Assembly: GCA_024641365.1 (NCBI GenBank)
Contig: JAHEDF010000305.1
Coordinates: forward strand, 1-5,381
DNA from: Planctomycetota bacterium
GTDB lineage: Bacteria > Planctomycetota > UBA11346
Direction: 5' to 3'
DNA length: 5,381 nt
Of the stretch, positions 1 through 5,381 are shown one piece after another. Within the stretch, counting starts at the first letter, position 1, and every line of letters begins with the position of its first letter. The position numbers and the translations under genes are program-made. Below the pieces are notes generated by a model, which was not told the DNA's origin, ran no database searches, and saw nothing but the letters and a program-made list of their open reading frames with translations.

Positions 1-99
1 CCTATCGCATCCCTAATCTGGGCGTTGATACTATCTCATTAGTTTATAGAAGATGCGCTCATTCAACCCGCTTAGTGGATTAAACCACAACATTTCCGC
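1..99. other. Left-edge stretch with no supported gene
   Basis: I see no convincing gene here. One plus-strand frame is open from the left edge to a TAA at 81-83 (27 codons including the stop) and could be the tail of an upstream gene, but the peptide matches nothing I recognise. A weak dyad GTGG-N6-CCAC (75-88) is present. A TTGATA hexamer (25-30) looks like a -35 box, but the nearest TATAGA (45-50) is only 14 bases away, so I do not call a promoter. The stretch mostly serves as upstream spacer for the decarboxylase-channel operon. Confidence 0.4.
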
Positions 100-134
100 A
101 CTCATCTTAATTTAAAAACAAAATTATGATGAGT
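100..134. promoter_or_regulatory. Inverted repeat, candidate operator upstream of the operon
   Basis: ACTCATCTTAATTT (100-113) and AAATTATGATGAGT (121-134) are reverse complements at 13 of 14 positions (only T107/T127 mismatch), separated by a 7-base A-rich loop. No T-run follows on either strand, so this is not a classic terminator. Long arms 57-91 bases before the decarboxylase start fit a binding site for a dimeric regulator, or an RNA hairpin if transcription starts further upstream. The outer ACTCATC/GATGAGT part is the most GC-containing and probably the specific part. The regulator is not in this window. Confidence 0.55.
125..130 (+). promoter_or_regulatory. Possible -10 element of the decarboxylase-channel operon
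   Basis: TATGAT matches the sigma-70 -10 consensus at 5 of 6 positions and lies inside the right arm of the 100-134 dyad, an arrangement expected if a repressor occludes the promoter. The region 17 bases upstream (102-107, TCATCT) is a poor -35 match, so the promoter would need an activator, an extended upstream element or a different sigma factor. A start near 137 would give a leader of about 54 bases carrying the second dyad. This is a weak call based on one hexamer. Confidence 0.25.
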
Positions 135-137
135 CGC

Positions 138-180
138 CTTACTCCACCCCGCGTACCGCCAGGGCAAAGCGCTGAGTAAG
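138..180 (+). promoter_or_regulatory. Inverted repeat in the decarboxylase leader
   Basis: CTTACTC (138-144) and GAGTAAG (174-180) are perfect 7-base inverted copies enclosing a GC-rich stretch that can itself pair (CGC at 150-152 with GCG at 169-171). The right arm ends 10 bases before the ATG at 191 and is the only purine-rich stretch near that start, so pairing would cover the weak ribosome-binding region. GAGT and ACTC also occur in the preceding dyad, so alternative pairing (131-134 with 141-144) is possible. A leader control element is plausible but unproven. Confidence 0.35.
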
Positions 181-190
181 ATTAGATCCT

Positions 191-1537
191 ATGCATTCAC
201 AGACAGCACCCATCTCACATCAAGCAGCGCTCCAAAAGTTTATTCAACAAATAGAGGAGCAGTCTCGTGACTTTTTAGGCTTCCAAACCAGCCAAGCGGG
301 TGCGGCATCAACAGATGAATTAGCTCCCCTACTCCAATGTAATTTATTAAATATTGGCGATGCATTCACCAATGGGCATTTTCGTGTAAATGCAAAAGGT
401 CCAGAACGTGATGTTTTAGATTTTTACGCGCGACATTGGCATGCACCTGTACCAGAACAACCAAACACAGCCGATTCCTATTGGGGCTATGTTACCACCA
501 TGGGTTCGAGCGAGGGAAATTTTTTCGGTTTATGGAATGGGCGTGATTATTTAAAAGGCCGCGCATCCGTTTTTGAAACTTCACCAATTAATACCTTGCC
601 ACCTTTAGAAAAGGAACCGGTTTTATTTACCAGTCACGATGTACATTATTCAGTTGCGAAAGCAGCACATGTACTTGGACTAGCTTTACCATCACACGTT
701 GCCCTGACTGATGCTGAGGGCAATAACGCTCCTGAATTTATTGATGCAGATGAAACCGGCGCGATTAATTGTGACAGTGTTGTAAAATGGGCGACGTTAG
801 CACATGAACGAGGACACCCATTACTATTTGCGCTTACTGTTGGCACGACCTTTCGCGGTGGAGCTGATTCCATAACTACCATTATTGAGCGACTACCCCA
901 GGTTTTTTCCGATCACAGCAAACGGCATGCGTGGATTCATATTGATGGCGCTATTAGCGCTAATTCGTTGCCATGGTTGGAACAAGCAGTCCAACGCGGT
1001 GATTGGTCTTCGCCACTTGGTCAATTACCGCAATTTGATTTTCGTATTCCAGCAATTTCGTCAATTTGTTGTAGTCCGTATAAATGGATGGGTGCACCGT
1101 TTCCTTTTGGGGTTTATTTAACACGCGGCCATTTTCGCTTACAGCCCCCAACGCATCCGCGCTATATTGGCTGCGCAGATTCGACGCTATCCGGGTCACG
1201 AAGTGGATTAGCTTGTGTGTATGCCTGGAATTATATTCGTTCCCGCACGGCCGAGACCCACATGCGTGATATTATTGCACAGCAAAATCTTGTTGATTAC
1301 GCCTATAAACAATTGCGCTCATTATCAGGAAACATTCGCTGCGATCATGGGCTATTTCGTGTATTGCCGGTTAATCCTGGATCACCGATCATTTGCTTTA
1401 CCCAACCGCCCGATTTTATTGTCGAAAAATTTTCGTTAGCCTGTGAAGACGGCTTGGCGCACATTGTGGTATTAAATCATGTCGACCAAGCCTTAATTGA
1501 TCTCCTAATCACCTCACTGAAAAAGTACGCTTTATGA
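191..1537 (+). CDS. PLP-dependent group II amino acid decarboxylase (histidine-decarboxylase-like)
   Basis: This 448-residue cytoplasmic enzyme should remove the alpha-carboxylate of an amino acid to give a primary amine and CO2. Landmarks in order are a GSSEGN cofactor-phosphate-loop motif (105-110), His152 in SHDVHYSV (expected to stack on the PLP ring), TVGTTFRGGAD (216 onward), Asp252 in HIDGA (pairs with the pyridine nitrogen), the Schiff-base Lys298 in SPYKWMG, a GSRSG motif (335-339) and a C-terminal AHIVVLNHV segment typical of bacterial histidine decarboxylases. It is longer than the roughly 380-residue PLP-type histidine decarboxylases, and Tyr297 stands where His usually precedes the lysine, so the substrate may differ (histidine, serine, another amino acid). 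No signal peptide or membrane segment is seen. The ATG at 191 is the only sensible start: an in-frame TGA lies at 173-175 and the ribosome site is weak. Its stop overlaps the start of the channel gene, implying co-transcription and translational coupling. Fold and class are confident; substrate is open. Confidence 0.9.
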   Translation: MHSQTAPISHQAALQKFIQQIEEQSRDFLGFQTSQAGAASTDELAPLLQCNLLNIGDAFTNGHFRVNAKGPERDVLDFYARHWHAPVPEQPNTADSYWGYVTTMGSSEGNFFGLWNGRDYLKGRASVFETSPINTLPPLEKEPVLFTSHDVHYSVAKAAHVLGLALPSHVALTDAEGNNAPEFIDADETGAINCDSVVKWATLAHERGHPLLFALTVGTTFRGGADSITTIIERLPQVFSDHSKRHAWIHIDGAISANSLPWLEQAVQRGDWSSPLGQLPQFDFRIPAISSICCSPYKWMGAPFPFGVYLTRGHFRLQPPTHPRYIGCADSTLSGSRSGLACVYAWNYIRSRTAETHMRDIIAQQNLVDYAYKQLRSLSGNIRCDHGLFRVLPVNPGSPIICFTQPPDFIVEKFSLACEDGLAHIVVLNHVDQALIDLLITSLKKYAL

Positions 1538-2619
1538 TGCGATTTTATGTAGTCCTTATCTGGTGCATCTGTTTTATGTCGTCAGCTTGGTCGGCGACCT
1601 CTCCCATCATTCAGGCTCCACCTGGAGATAAGCCGACTGAAATTCGAATAACATTAAATATTAATAAAATATTTAATGTTCAGCCGATTAATGAAAGTTA
1701 TGAAGTTGATGCCTACCTCGCCTTAGAATGGAATGATCCGCGAGCTGCTGCGATCATTCCAACCGATGCAAAAAACCTTGTTTTAGAAGATGGTCATGTT
1801 GATGCGGAACGAGCAGAAACATGGCTGCCAACTCTCGAAATTATTAATGTCATTGGTACCAGACAGATAGCCAACAAACGACTCATCATAAGTGAAAACG
1901 GTAAGATTGTTTATAATGAACGCTTCACGGCTACATTAACGTCACCCATGAATTTCAGGAAATATCCGTTTGATAGCCAAACTTTTCAAGTGGTTATAGA
2001 GCCATTTTCATACGCGACTTCAAAATTAATTTTTTCACGACAGTCAAAGGTATTTCCAAGTGATAATGCAGCGTGGCCGATGTTAGAATGGAAAGTAACC
2101 GGACGGAAATGCCAAGTTTCAGAACAGCCCTATGAATATTTAGTCGGCAGTACTGCAGAGCGCCGTTTTGCAAACTTTGCGTTTTCAATTGATGTTGATC
2201 GCATACCTGATTACTTCGTTTTGCAAATATTTATGCCATTGGCGATTATCATGCTTTGTGTCTGGAGCATTTGGTTTGTGCGCGAAAGTGGCCTACAATT
2301 ATCGCTCATATTCACGCTGATGTTGACCGTCTATGCGTTTAACTTCTTTGTGACCGGTTCTCTGCCCAAACTGCCGTATTCTACATTTCTAGGGAAAATG
2401 ATTAGCATCTCTTTTATTGCCATATTCATACAAATGATTACGCACTTGGTGTTACATTATTATGAAATTAAAATATCCTATAAAAAAGGTTTACTGTTAG
2501 CCTGTCTTTTCTGTTTCTTGTTTATCGTTGTTAATAGCATTTCGTGGCTTTCCTCAGCGCACGCCATCAAACATGACGCTGTCCGAGATACACGAGTTAA
2601 TATCCAAGATTGTTTATAA
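1534..2619 (+). CDS. Pentameric ligand-gated ion channel, ELIC-like (prokaryotic Cys-loop receptor homologue)
   Basis: This 361-residue inner-membrane channel subunit is expected to assemble as a homopentamer with a periplasmic ligand-binding domain. A signal peptide occupies residues 1 to about 18-21. The beta-sandwich domain (about 34-225) contains WLPTLEIINVIG, NKRL, YNERF and EPFSY segments that closely match my recollection of ELIC, and the loop RKYPFDSQTF (142-151) lacks both cysteines, as in prokaryotic members. Four membrane helices follow: M1 about 227-249, pore-lining M2 about 254-277, M3 about 286-310, M4 about 319-339. M2 carries Ser257 (2'), Thr261 (6'), Leu264 (9' gate), Ala268 (13') and Phe271 (16'), followed by the LPKLPY M2-M3 linker. 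Unlike ELIC, it has a tail of about 22 residues after M4. The start at 1534 overlaps the decarboxylase stop by 4 bases (ATGA); ATG at 1537 is equally possible. ELIC opens with small primary amines, and the upstream partner makes one. Family is very secure; ligand and ion selectivity are inferred. Confidence 0.95.
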   Translation: MMRFYVVLIWCICFMSSAWSATSPIIQAPPGDKPTEIRITLNINKIFNVQPINESYEVDAYLALEWNDPRAAAIIPTDAKNLVLEDGHVDAERAETWLPTLEIINVIGTRQIANKRLIISENGKIVYNERFTATLTSPMNFRKYPFDSQTFQVVIEPFSYATSKLIFSRQSKVFPSDNAAWPMLEWKVTGRKCQVSEQPYEYLVGSTAERRFANFAFSIDVDRIPDYFVLQIFMPLAIIMLCVWSIWFVRESGLQLSLIFTLMLTVYAFNFFVTGSLPKLPYSTFLGKMISISFIAIFIQMITHLVLHYYEIKISYKKGLLLACLFCFLFIVVNSISWLSSAHAIKHDAVRDTRVNIQDCL

Positions 2620-2620
2620 A

Positions 2621-2635
2621 TTGGCTAACAGCCAA
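2621..2635. repeat. Small hairpin just after the channel stop codon
   Basis: TTGGCT-AAC-AGCCAA is a perfect 6-base inverted repeat with a 3-base loop, starting two bases after the TAA of the channel gene. No T-run follows on either strand, so it is not a terminator by itself. It may protect the mRNA 3' end together with the larger terminator hairpin that follows. Confidence 0.5.
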
Positions 2636-2638
2636 CAC

Positions 2639-2696
2639 ATACCCTTGCCTATATTCATCGTTGATGAATTCTAGGCAAGAGTATCTGACTTTTTTT
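2639..2696 (+). terminator. Rho-independent terminator of the decarboxylase-channel operon
   Basis: A long stem is formed by ATAC/GTAT (2639-2642 with 2681-2684), CTTGCCTA/TAGGCAAG (2644-2651 with 2672-2679) and ATTCATC/GATGAAT (2653-2659 with 2663-2669), with a GTT loop and small internal mismatches. It is followed after five bases by seven T (2690-2696). The T-run is only on the plus-strand side, so it terminates the operon; I see no matching U-tract for the minus-strand gene, whose stop codon begins one base beyond the T-run. Confidence 0.85.
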
Positions 2697-2697
2697 G

Positions 2698-5145
2698 TTA
2701 CTCGTATTGCAGTTGTACGGTAGCCGTTGTGTTATCATCGGCGGTTACGCGTAACCAACGTGCCTGTAAGGCTACTGGAAAGGTTTCAGTCGTCGTTTTC
2801 CCCGCTTCAACTGCCACTGTTTTATACGGCACCCATAATCCCGCTCCGGTTAAATCTAATTCAATTTGAAACTGAGTCGTATGGTCACTGGTATGGGACA
2901 ATGCGATCGAACGATTTTCATAACCGGCAAATAAATAGGGATCCGATGGTTTACCTTTAGTAACTGCGGTATTACTCCATGGACCACCAAGTCCGCGTGG
3001 TTTTCCTAAACTCCATAAGTCGTCGATTGCTCCGACCCAAACGGCCGCCTTACCATCTTCTGATCGAATAATGTGATCACCTGCCGCATTATCTAAAACG
3101 CCACTCATAACCAATAATCCACGGTAGCTCGCATAATCGTGCACACATAAATTATGCGATGCGATTGGTCGCAACCGTGCAAATCCGTCCGCGTTTTCGG
3201 CTGGCAATTCATAGAATGTTCCATGGCAGTTAAATAAGTCGCGCTCTGTTGTGACCTCACGGGCAATACGCACGAAACCTTTTGTAATCAAATTATCGTA
3301 GGTCGCATCTCCTTTTGGTAACCGCCACCGACGACCGCTGTCATCGGTAATTAAAACGGATGCGGCATCGACGGCGACCGCTTGTTTGGGAATAGACATT
3401 TTCTTGGCTATGTCATCATATTTATTAGCATTATCTTTTCGCGTTAATTGCATATGTTTATCAAGTTCGTAATAACCATTTTCACTGATTGTCGCTCCCT
3501 CATTGCGCGTTGCTGCTACTGCTAGTGAGCCATCAAATGAACCAAGTGATCGTAATAAACCTCCTGAAAAAGACGCGTCTTTTGTTGATGCAATCCCGTC
3601 AAAACGATTACCTGCATTACGCGCCCGATGTTCTCCATACGAAAAATGGACCGTTGCTTTTTTACAGGCTTGTTCTGCTCTGACTCGGACCCATTCCCCT
3701 TTTTCTTCACACACTTCCCACATTGATTGCTGGGCTGGAACTGTGATGGATTTTAATTCTTTCCATTGTCCTGTTCCCGCTTCATCAATTTCCACAATAA
3801 ATGTCACTGGATGATCATCACCATTTACGACATGCATGGTGCGATAGGGCCAACCAGCAAATAAGAAGGGATCTGATGTGGTACCTGCTTCAATCGCATC
3901 TAATTGCCACACGCTGCCACTTGCCGTTGTGGGCCCCAGCTGATCCAGCTGCTGTGGTTTTAAAAACCATAAATTGGAATGTGATTTTTCAGGGCCAGCA
4001 ATGCCCCCTTTTACTTTTCGTTTATTTAAAAATTCACTCGCCGCACTGTCGTCACAACCTAATACGATATTATCGCCCCAGCGACAGAAATCGCCGACAA
4101 TTTTTAAATAACTTGAGCGTGGTCGAATACCGGCTGTGGCGTTGTGACGGAATGAACCAGGAAAGGTCCAAAACATACCATGCATAGTCATCATGTAGTC
4201 AGGCTTTTCTTCACTGCCAATATTTCGAATACGAGGCCATTCCGTATTCCAACCATGTGCACCATCGTAACTAAAACTCGCTTTTGGTAATCTATACGTT
4301 TGCCAATTGCCTTTATCTAAAGCGTACAGAATTAATGAACGATCATCCCAACCAACGCTCCATACGGGATCGTTATTGGGATCTGCATTTCCAGTAATTC
4401 CACCCGGACCAGTAACTTCAGTAAACTGATTGCGACGAACAATATTCCACTCGGCACCGTTCCATTCTGCCAACACGCCGCTGGTCGTTCTTGGGTCACG
4501 GCGTGCTGCGGCAGAGTGCTCACCATTATTCGCATACACCAAACGTCCCTGTCCACTATATAAACCTTTGCCATGATATCCTGGGAGTAAATCGCCGCCC
4601 TTATTCTTCGTTTCATTGGCGTCTTTATACAACATATTAACTGCTAAGGTTTTAACGTCTATTTCGTAAAATCCCTCTTCCATAGTTGCTATATAAATTT
4701 TATTCGCTGGATCAGTTAAATGGCGCGCCGCACCTGTTAGGCGTCCAGGCATGCTTGATGGCTTAATAACACGAACCTGTCGTTGATTATCAATGACATA
4801 GGGACCAATAAATAATTGTTGCGACTCACGATGAATAAAGCGATTAGCTGGCGTACCACCAACGCTTTCTGGACGAATCGTGAGCAATAAATTATTGTCA
4901 ATTTCGTAGAGTTTATCATCCGAGCCTTTTGGTGCATGTGGTGCATAGGTGATCACCCATAAACGATCAGCCCACGGTACTACGGCTCCGGTTCCGCACT
5001 CGCCACTGCTGTTGAAGTACGCTAAGTGCGGGTAAATACCTGAAAAGGAACGAGGCTCTGTAACTGCAGCCGTTTCAAGCGCCCATAATGCACTCGTCGT
5101 CGAAAACAGCGCCGCTAGTGAAACCATCAATACTTTTAATTGCAT
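2698..5145 (-). CDS. Exported protein of unknown function with internal duplication
   Basis: This encodes 815 residues from the ATG at 5145, chosen because AGGAG (5151-5155) sits five bases upstream and a clear signal peptide begins there (MQLKVLMVSLAALFSTTSA, cleavage about residue 19-22). An in-frame ATG at 5190 would add 15 residues that spoil the signal peptide and lie in a hairpin. The mature protein is rich in aromatic residues and short beta-strand-like segments, suggesting beta-propeller and beta-sandwich folds, outside the cytoplasm. Residues 321-504 and 640-815 are diverged copies of one unit: each has HGxF near its start, then SDPxLFAGxxxR (424 and 734), an I/V-E-I/L-D-x-x-G-x-G-x-W segment, and W-x-R-V near the end. 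Weaker similarity continues upstream in both halves. Seven cysteines remain in the mature part; Cys479 and Cys494 could pair. No catalytic motif is recognised. It resembles conserved secreted proteins of unknown function; role unknown. It converges on the channel operon and diverges from the sigma factor gene. Confidence 0.85.
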   Translation of the reverse strand: MQLKVLMVSLAALFSTTSALWALETAAVTEPRSFSGIYPHLAYFNSSGECGTGAVVPWADRLWVITYAPHAPKGSDDKLYEIDNNLLLTIRPESVGGTPANRFIHRESQQLFIGPYVIDNQRQVRVIKPSSMPGRLTGAARHLTDPANKIYIATMEEGFYEIDVKTLAVNMLYKDANETKNKGGDLLPGYHGKGLYSGQGRLVYANNGEHSAAARRDPRTTSGVLAEWNGAEWNIVRRNQFTEVTGPGGITGNADPNNDPVWSVGWDDRSLILYALDKGNWQTYRLPKASFSYDGAHGWNTEWPRIRNIGSEEKPDYMMTMHGMFWTFPGSFRHNATAGIRPRSSYLKIVGDFCRWGDNIVLGCDDSAASEFLNKRKVKGGIAGPEKSHSNLWFLKPQQLDQLGPTTASGSVWQLDAIEAGTTSDPFLFAGWPYRTMHVVNGDDHPVTFIVEIDEAGTGQWKELKSITVPAQQSMWEVCEEKGEWVRVRAEQACKKATVHFSYGEHRARNAGNRFDGIASTKDASFSGGLLRSLGSFDGSLAVAATRNEGATISENGYYELDKHMQLTRKDNANKYDDIAKKMSIPKQAVAVDAASVLITDDSGRRWRLPKGDATYDNLITKGFVRIAREVTTERDLFNCHGTFYELPAENADGFARLRPIASHNLCVHDYASYRGLLVMSGVLDNAAGDHIIRSEDGKAAVWVGAIDDLWSLGKPRGLGGPWSNTAVTKGKPSDPYLFAGYENRSIALSHTSDHTTQFQIELDLTGAGLWVPYKTVAVEAGKTTTETFPVALQARWLRVTADDNTTATVQLQYE
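2701..3228 (-). repeat. Second copy of the duplicated protein module
   Basis: Encodes residues 640-815. The matching landmarks are CHGTFYELP, ARLRPIASHNL, DDLWSLGKP, SDPYLFAGY, IELDLTGAGLW and WLRVTADD, in the same order as the first copy. The module runs to the very C-terminus, indicating that it is a complete domain unit. Confidence 0.7.
3634..4185 (-). repeat. First copy of the duplicated protein module
   Basis: Encodes residues 321-504 of the exported protein. Landmarks are MHGMFWTFP, GIRPRSSYL, SNLWFLKP, SDPFLFAGW, VEIDEAGTGQW and WVRVRAEQ, which recur in order in the C-terminal copy. The similarity is at protein level; the DNA has diverged, so this is an ancient duplication and not a recombining repeat. 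Confidence 0.7.
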
Positions 5146-5150
5146 AAGCT

Positions 5151-5155
5151 CTCCT
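5151..5155 (-). promoter_or_regulatory. Ribosome-binding site deciding the exported-protein start
   Basis: On the minus strand the sequence reads AGGAG-AGCTT-ATG, a strong Shine-Dalgarno match with five-base spacing. It favours the start at 5145 over the in-frame ATG at 5190. Confidence 0.8.
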
Positions 5156-5157
5156 AA

Positions 5158-5198
5158 ACTGGTCTGTGTTACTGCTTCGCAATGTAACACAGACCAGT
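5158..5198. promoter_or_regulatory. Perfect 15-base inverted repeat in the divergent intergenic region
   Basis: ACTGGTCTGTGTTAC (5158-5172) and GTAACACAGACCAGT (5184-5198) are exact reverse complements around an 11-base centre that itself can pair as TGC-TTC-GCA. It sits two bases upstream of the Shine-Dalgarno of the minus-strand gene and about 80 bases before the sigma factor gene. No T-run follows on either strand. It could be an operator for a dimeric regulator of the divergent pair, or an RNA hairpin in the leader of the exported-protein mRNA that affects its stability or translation. Confidence 0.65.
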
Positions 5199-5227
5199 GA
5201 GATGTTGGTTCAACGCGGTGACGCTGG

Positions 5228-5257
5228 ACTGGTCTATCTCTTGGTTAAGAAACCAGT
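5228..5257. repeat. Second ACTGGTCT-containing dyad
   Basis: ACTGGTCT at 5228-5235 repeats the outer eight bases of the neighbouring hairpin, and AACCAGT at 5251-5257 gives an inverted partner (ACTGGT/ACCAGT). Inside it, TGGTT-AAGA-AACCA (5242-5255) is a short hairpin. Recurrence of the same core in the same intergenic region suggests a multi-site binding array, though the second site is degenerate. Confidence 0.4.
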
Positions 5258-5276
5258 TACGTGATGAGAATATACC

Positions 5277-5381
5277 ATGACAGTAAGCAACCGCCAACCA
5301 AGCGATGAAGCCTTGATTGATCAATCTCGCCATGGAGATGTCGAGTCGTTTGGCCTGTTAGTCGATCGCCATCAGACCGTG
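5277..5381 (+). CDS. ECF-family RNA polymerase sigma factor, N-terminal fragment
   Basis: Only the first 35 codons are present; the gene continues past the right edge. The peptide begins MTVSNRQPSDEALIDQSRHG and continues with DVESFGLLVDRHQTV. The pattern DEALIxxxxxGDxxxFxxLVxRHQ is the classic start of sigma-70 region 2 in extracytoplasmic-function sigma factors, which bind core RNA polymerase and the -10 element. The ATG at 5277 is preceded by a weak GATGAGA ribosome site and gives the expected short N-terminus. The gene is divergent from the exported-protein gene and shares its intergenic region. An anti-sigma factor, if any, would lie outside the window. Confidence 0.8.
   Translation, partial: MTVSNRQPSDEALIDQSRHGDVESFGLLVDRHQTV

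Noticed and set aside
25..50. TTGATA/TATAGA promoter upstream of the decarboxylase
   Set aside because: Spacing of 14 bases is too short for a sigma-70 promoter.
31..108. Short minus-strand reading frame of about 25 codons in the leader
   Set aside because: It is very short, matches nothing recognisable and overlaps the 100-134 dyad; its composition looks like chance.
646..1439. Alternative frames of 60-80 codons on both strands inside the decarboxylase gene
   Set aside because: They overlap conserved catalytic motifs of the real gene and encode nothing recognisable.
2639..2696. Bidirectional terminator serving both convergent genes
   Set aside because: The T-run is present only for plus-strand transcription; the minus-strand side after the stem is not U-rich.
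3503..4187. Plus-strand open frames opposite the exported-protein gene, up to 128 codons
   Set aside because: They are antisense shadows with no family resemblance, ribosome sites or sensible composition, while the minus-strand frame has a signal peptide and ordered repeats.
5146..5190. In-frame N-terminal extension of the exported protein from ATG at 5190
   Set aside because: It lies within the 5158-5198 hairpin, lacks a ribosome-binding site and would place 15 non-hydrophobic residues before a clear signal peptide; the start at 5145 has AGGAG at ideal spacing.
5183..5223. ECF-type promoter (TGTAAC plus CGTC) in the divergent region
   Set aside because: TGTAAC-like and CGTC-like elements occur but not on the same strand at the needed 15-18 base spacing.
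1..5381. CRISPR array, tRNA, rRNA, insertion sequence or prophage genes
   Set aside because: No regularly spaced direct repeats, cloverleaf, transposase or terminal repeat structure was seen.

Overview
The window looks like gammaproteobacterial DNA, a moderate-confidence inference. It has moderate GC, tight gene packing, secreted proteins with Sec signal peptides, an ECF-type sigma factor, and a pentameric channel whose closest relative known to me is ELIC from Erwinia/Dickeya. No phage, insertion sequence, CRISPR or RNA gene was seen.

Layout. Bases 1-190 are non-coding leader with two successive inverted repeats. Bases 191-2619 form a two-gene plus-strand operon. The first gene encodes a cytoplasmic PLP-dependent group II amino acid decarboxylase of the histidine-decarboxylase-like branch. 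It overlaps by the tetranucleotide ATGA with the second gene, a pentameric ligand-gated ion channel (Cys-loop receptor superfamily, ELIC-like). The operon ends in a strong rho-independent terminator (2639-2696). Converging on it from the right is a minus-strand gene (2698-5145) for an 815-residue exported protein of unknown function, built as an internal duplication. Its 5' side faces a 131-base divergent intergenic region with a near-perfect hairpin and repeated ACTGGTCT elements. Beyond that, the first 35 codons of an ECF sigma factor run off the right edge (5277-5381).

How the genes may work together. The most interesting point is the coupling of an amine-producing enzyme with a channel of the family gated by primary amines. 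ELIC is experimentally known to open with small primary amines such as GABA, cysteamine and propylamine. The residues that form its amine-binding aromatic/acidic pocket appear to be kept in this channel. The simplest hypothesis is a bacterial transmitter-and-receptor module: the decarboxylase makes an amine that, once outside the cytoplasm, gates the co-expressed channel. The substrate, the ligand and the exporter cannot be read from this sequence. The exported duplicated protein and the sigma factor are convergent or divergent neighbours with no demonstrated link to this module.
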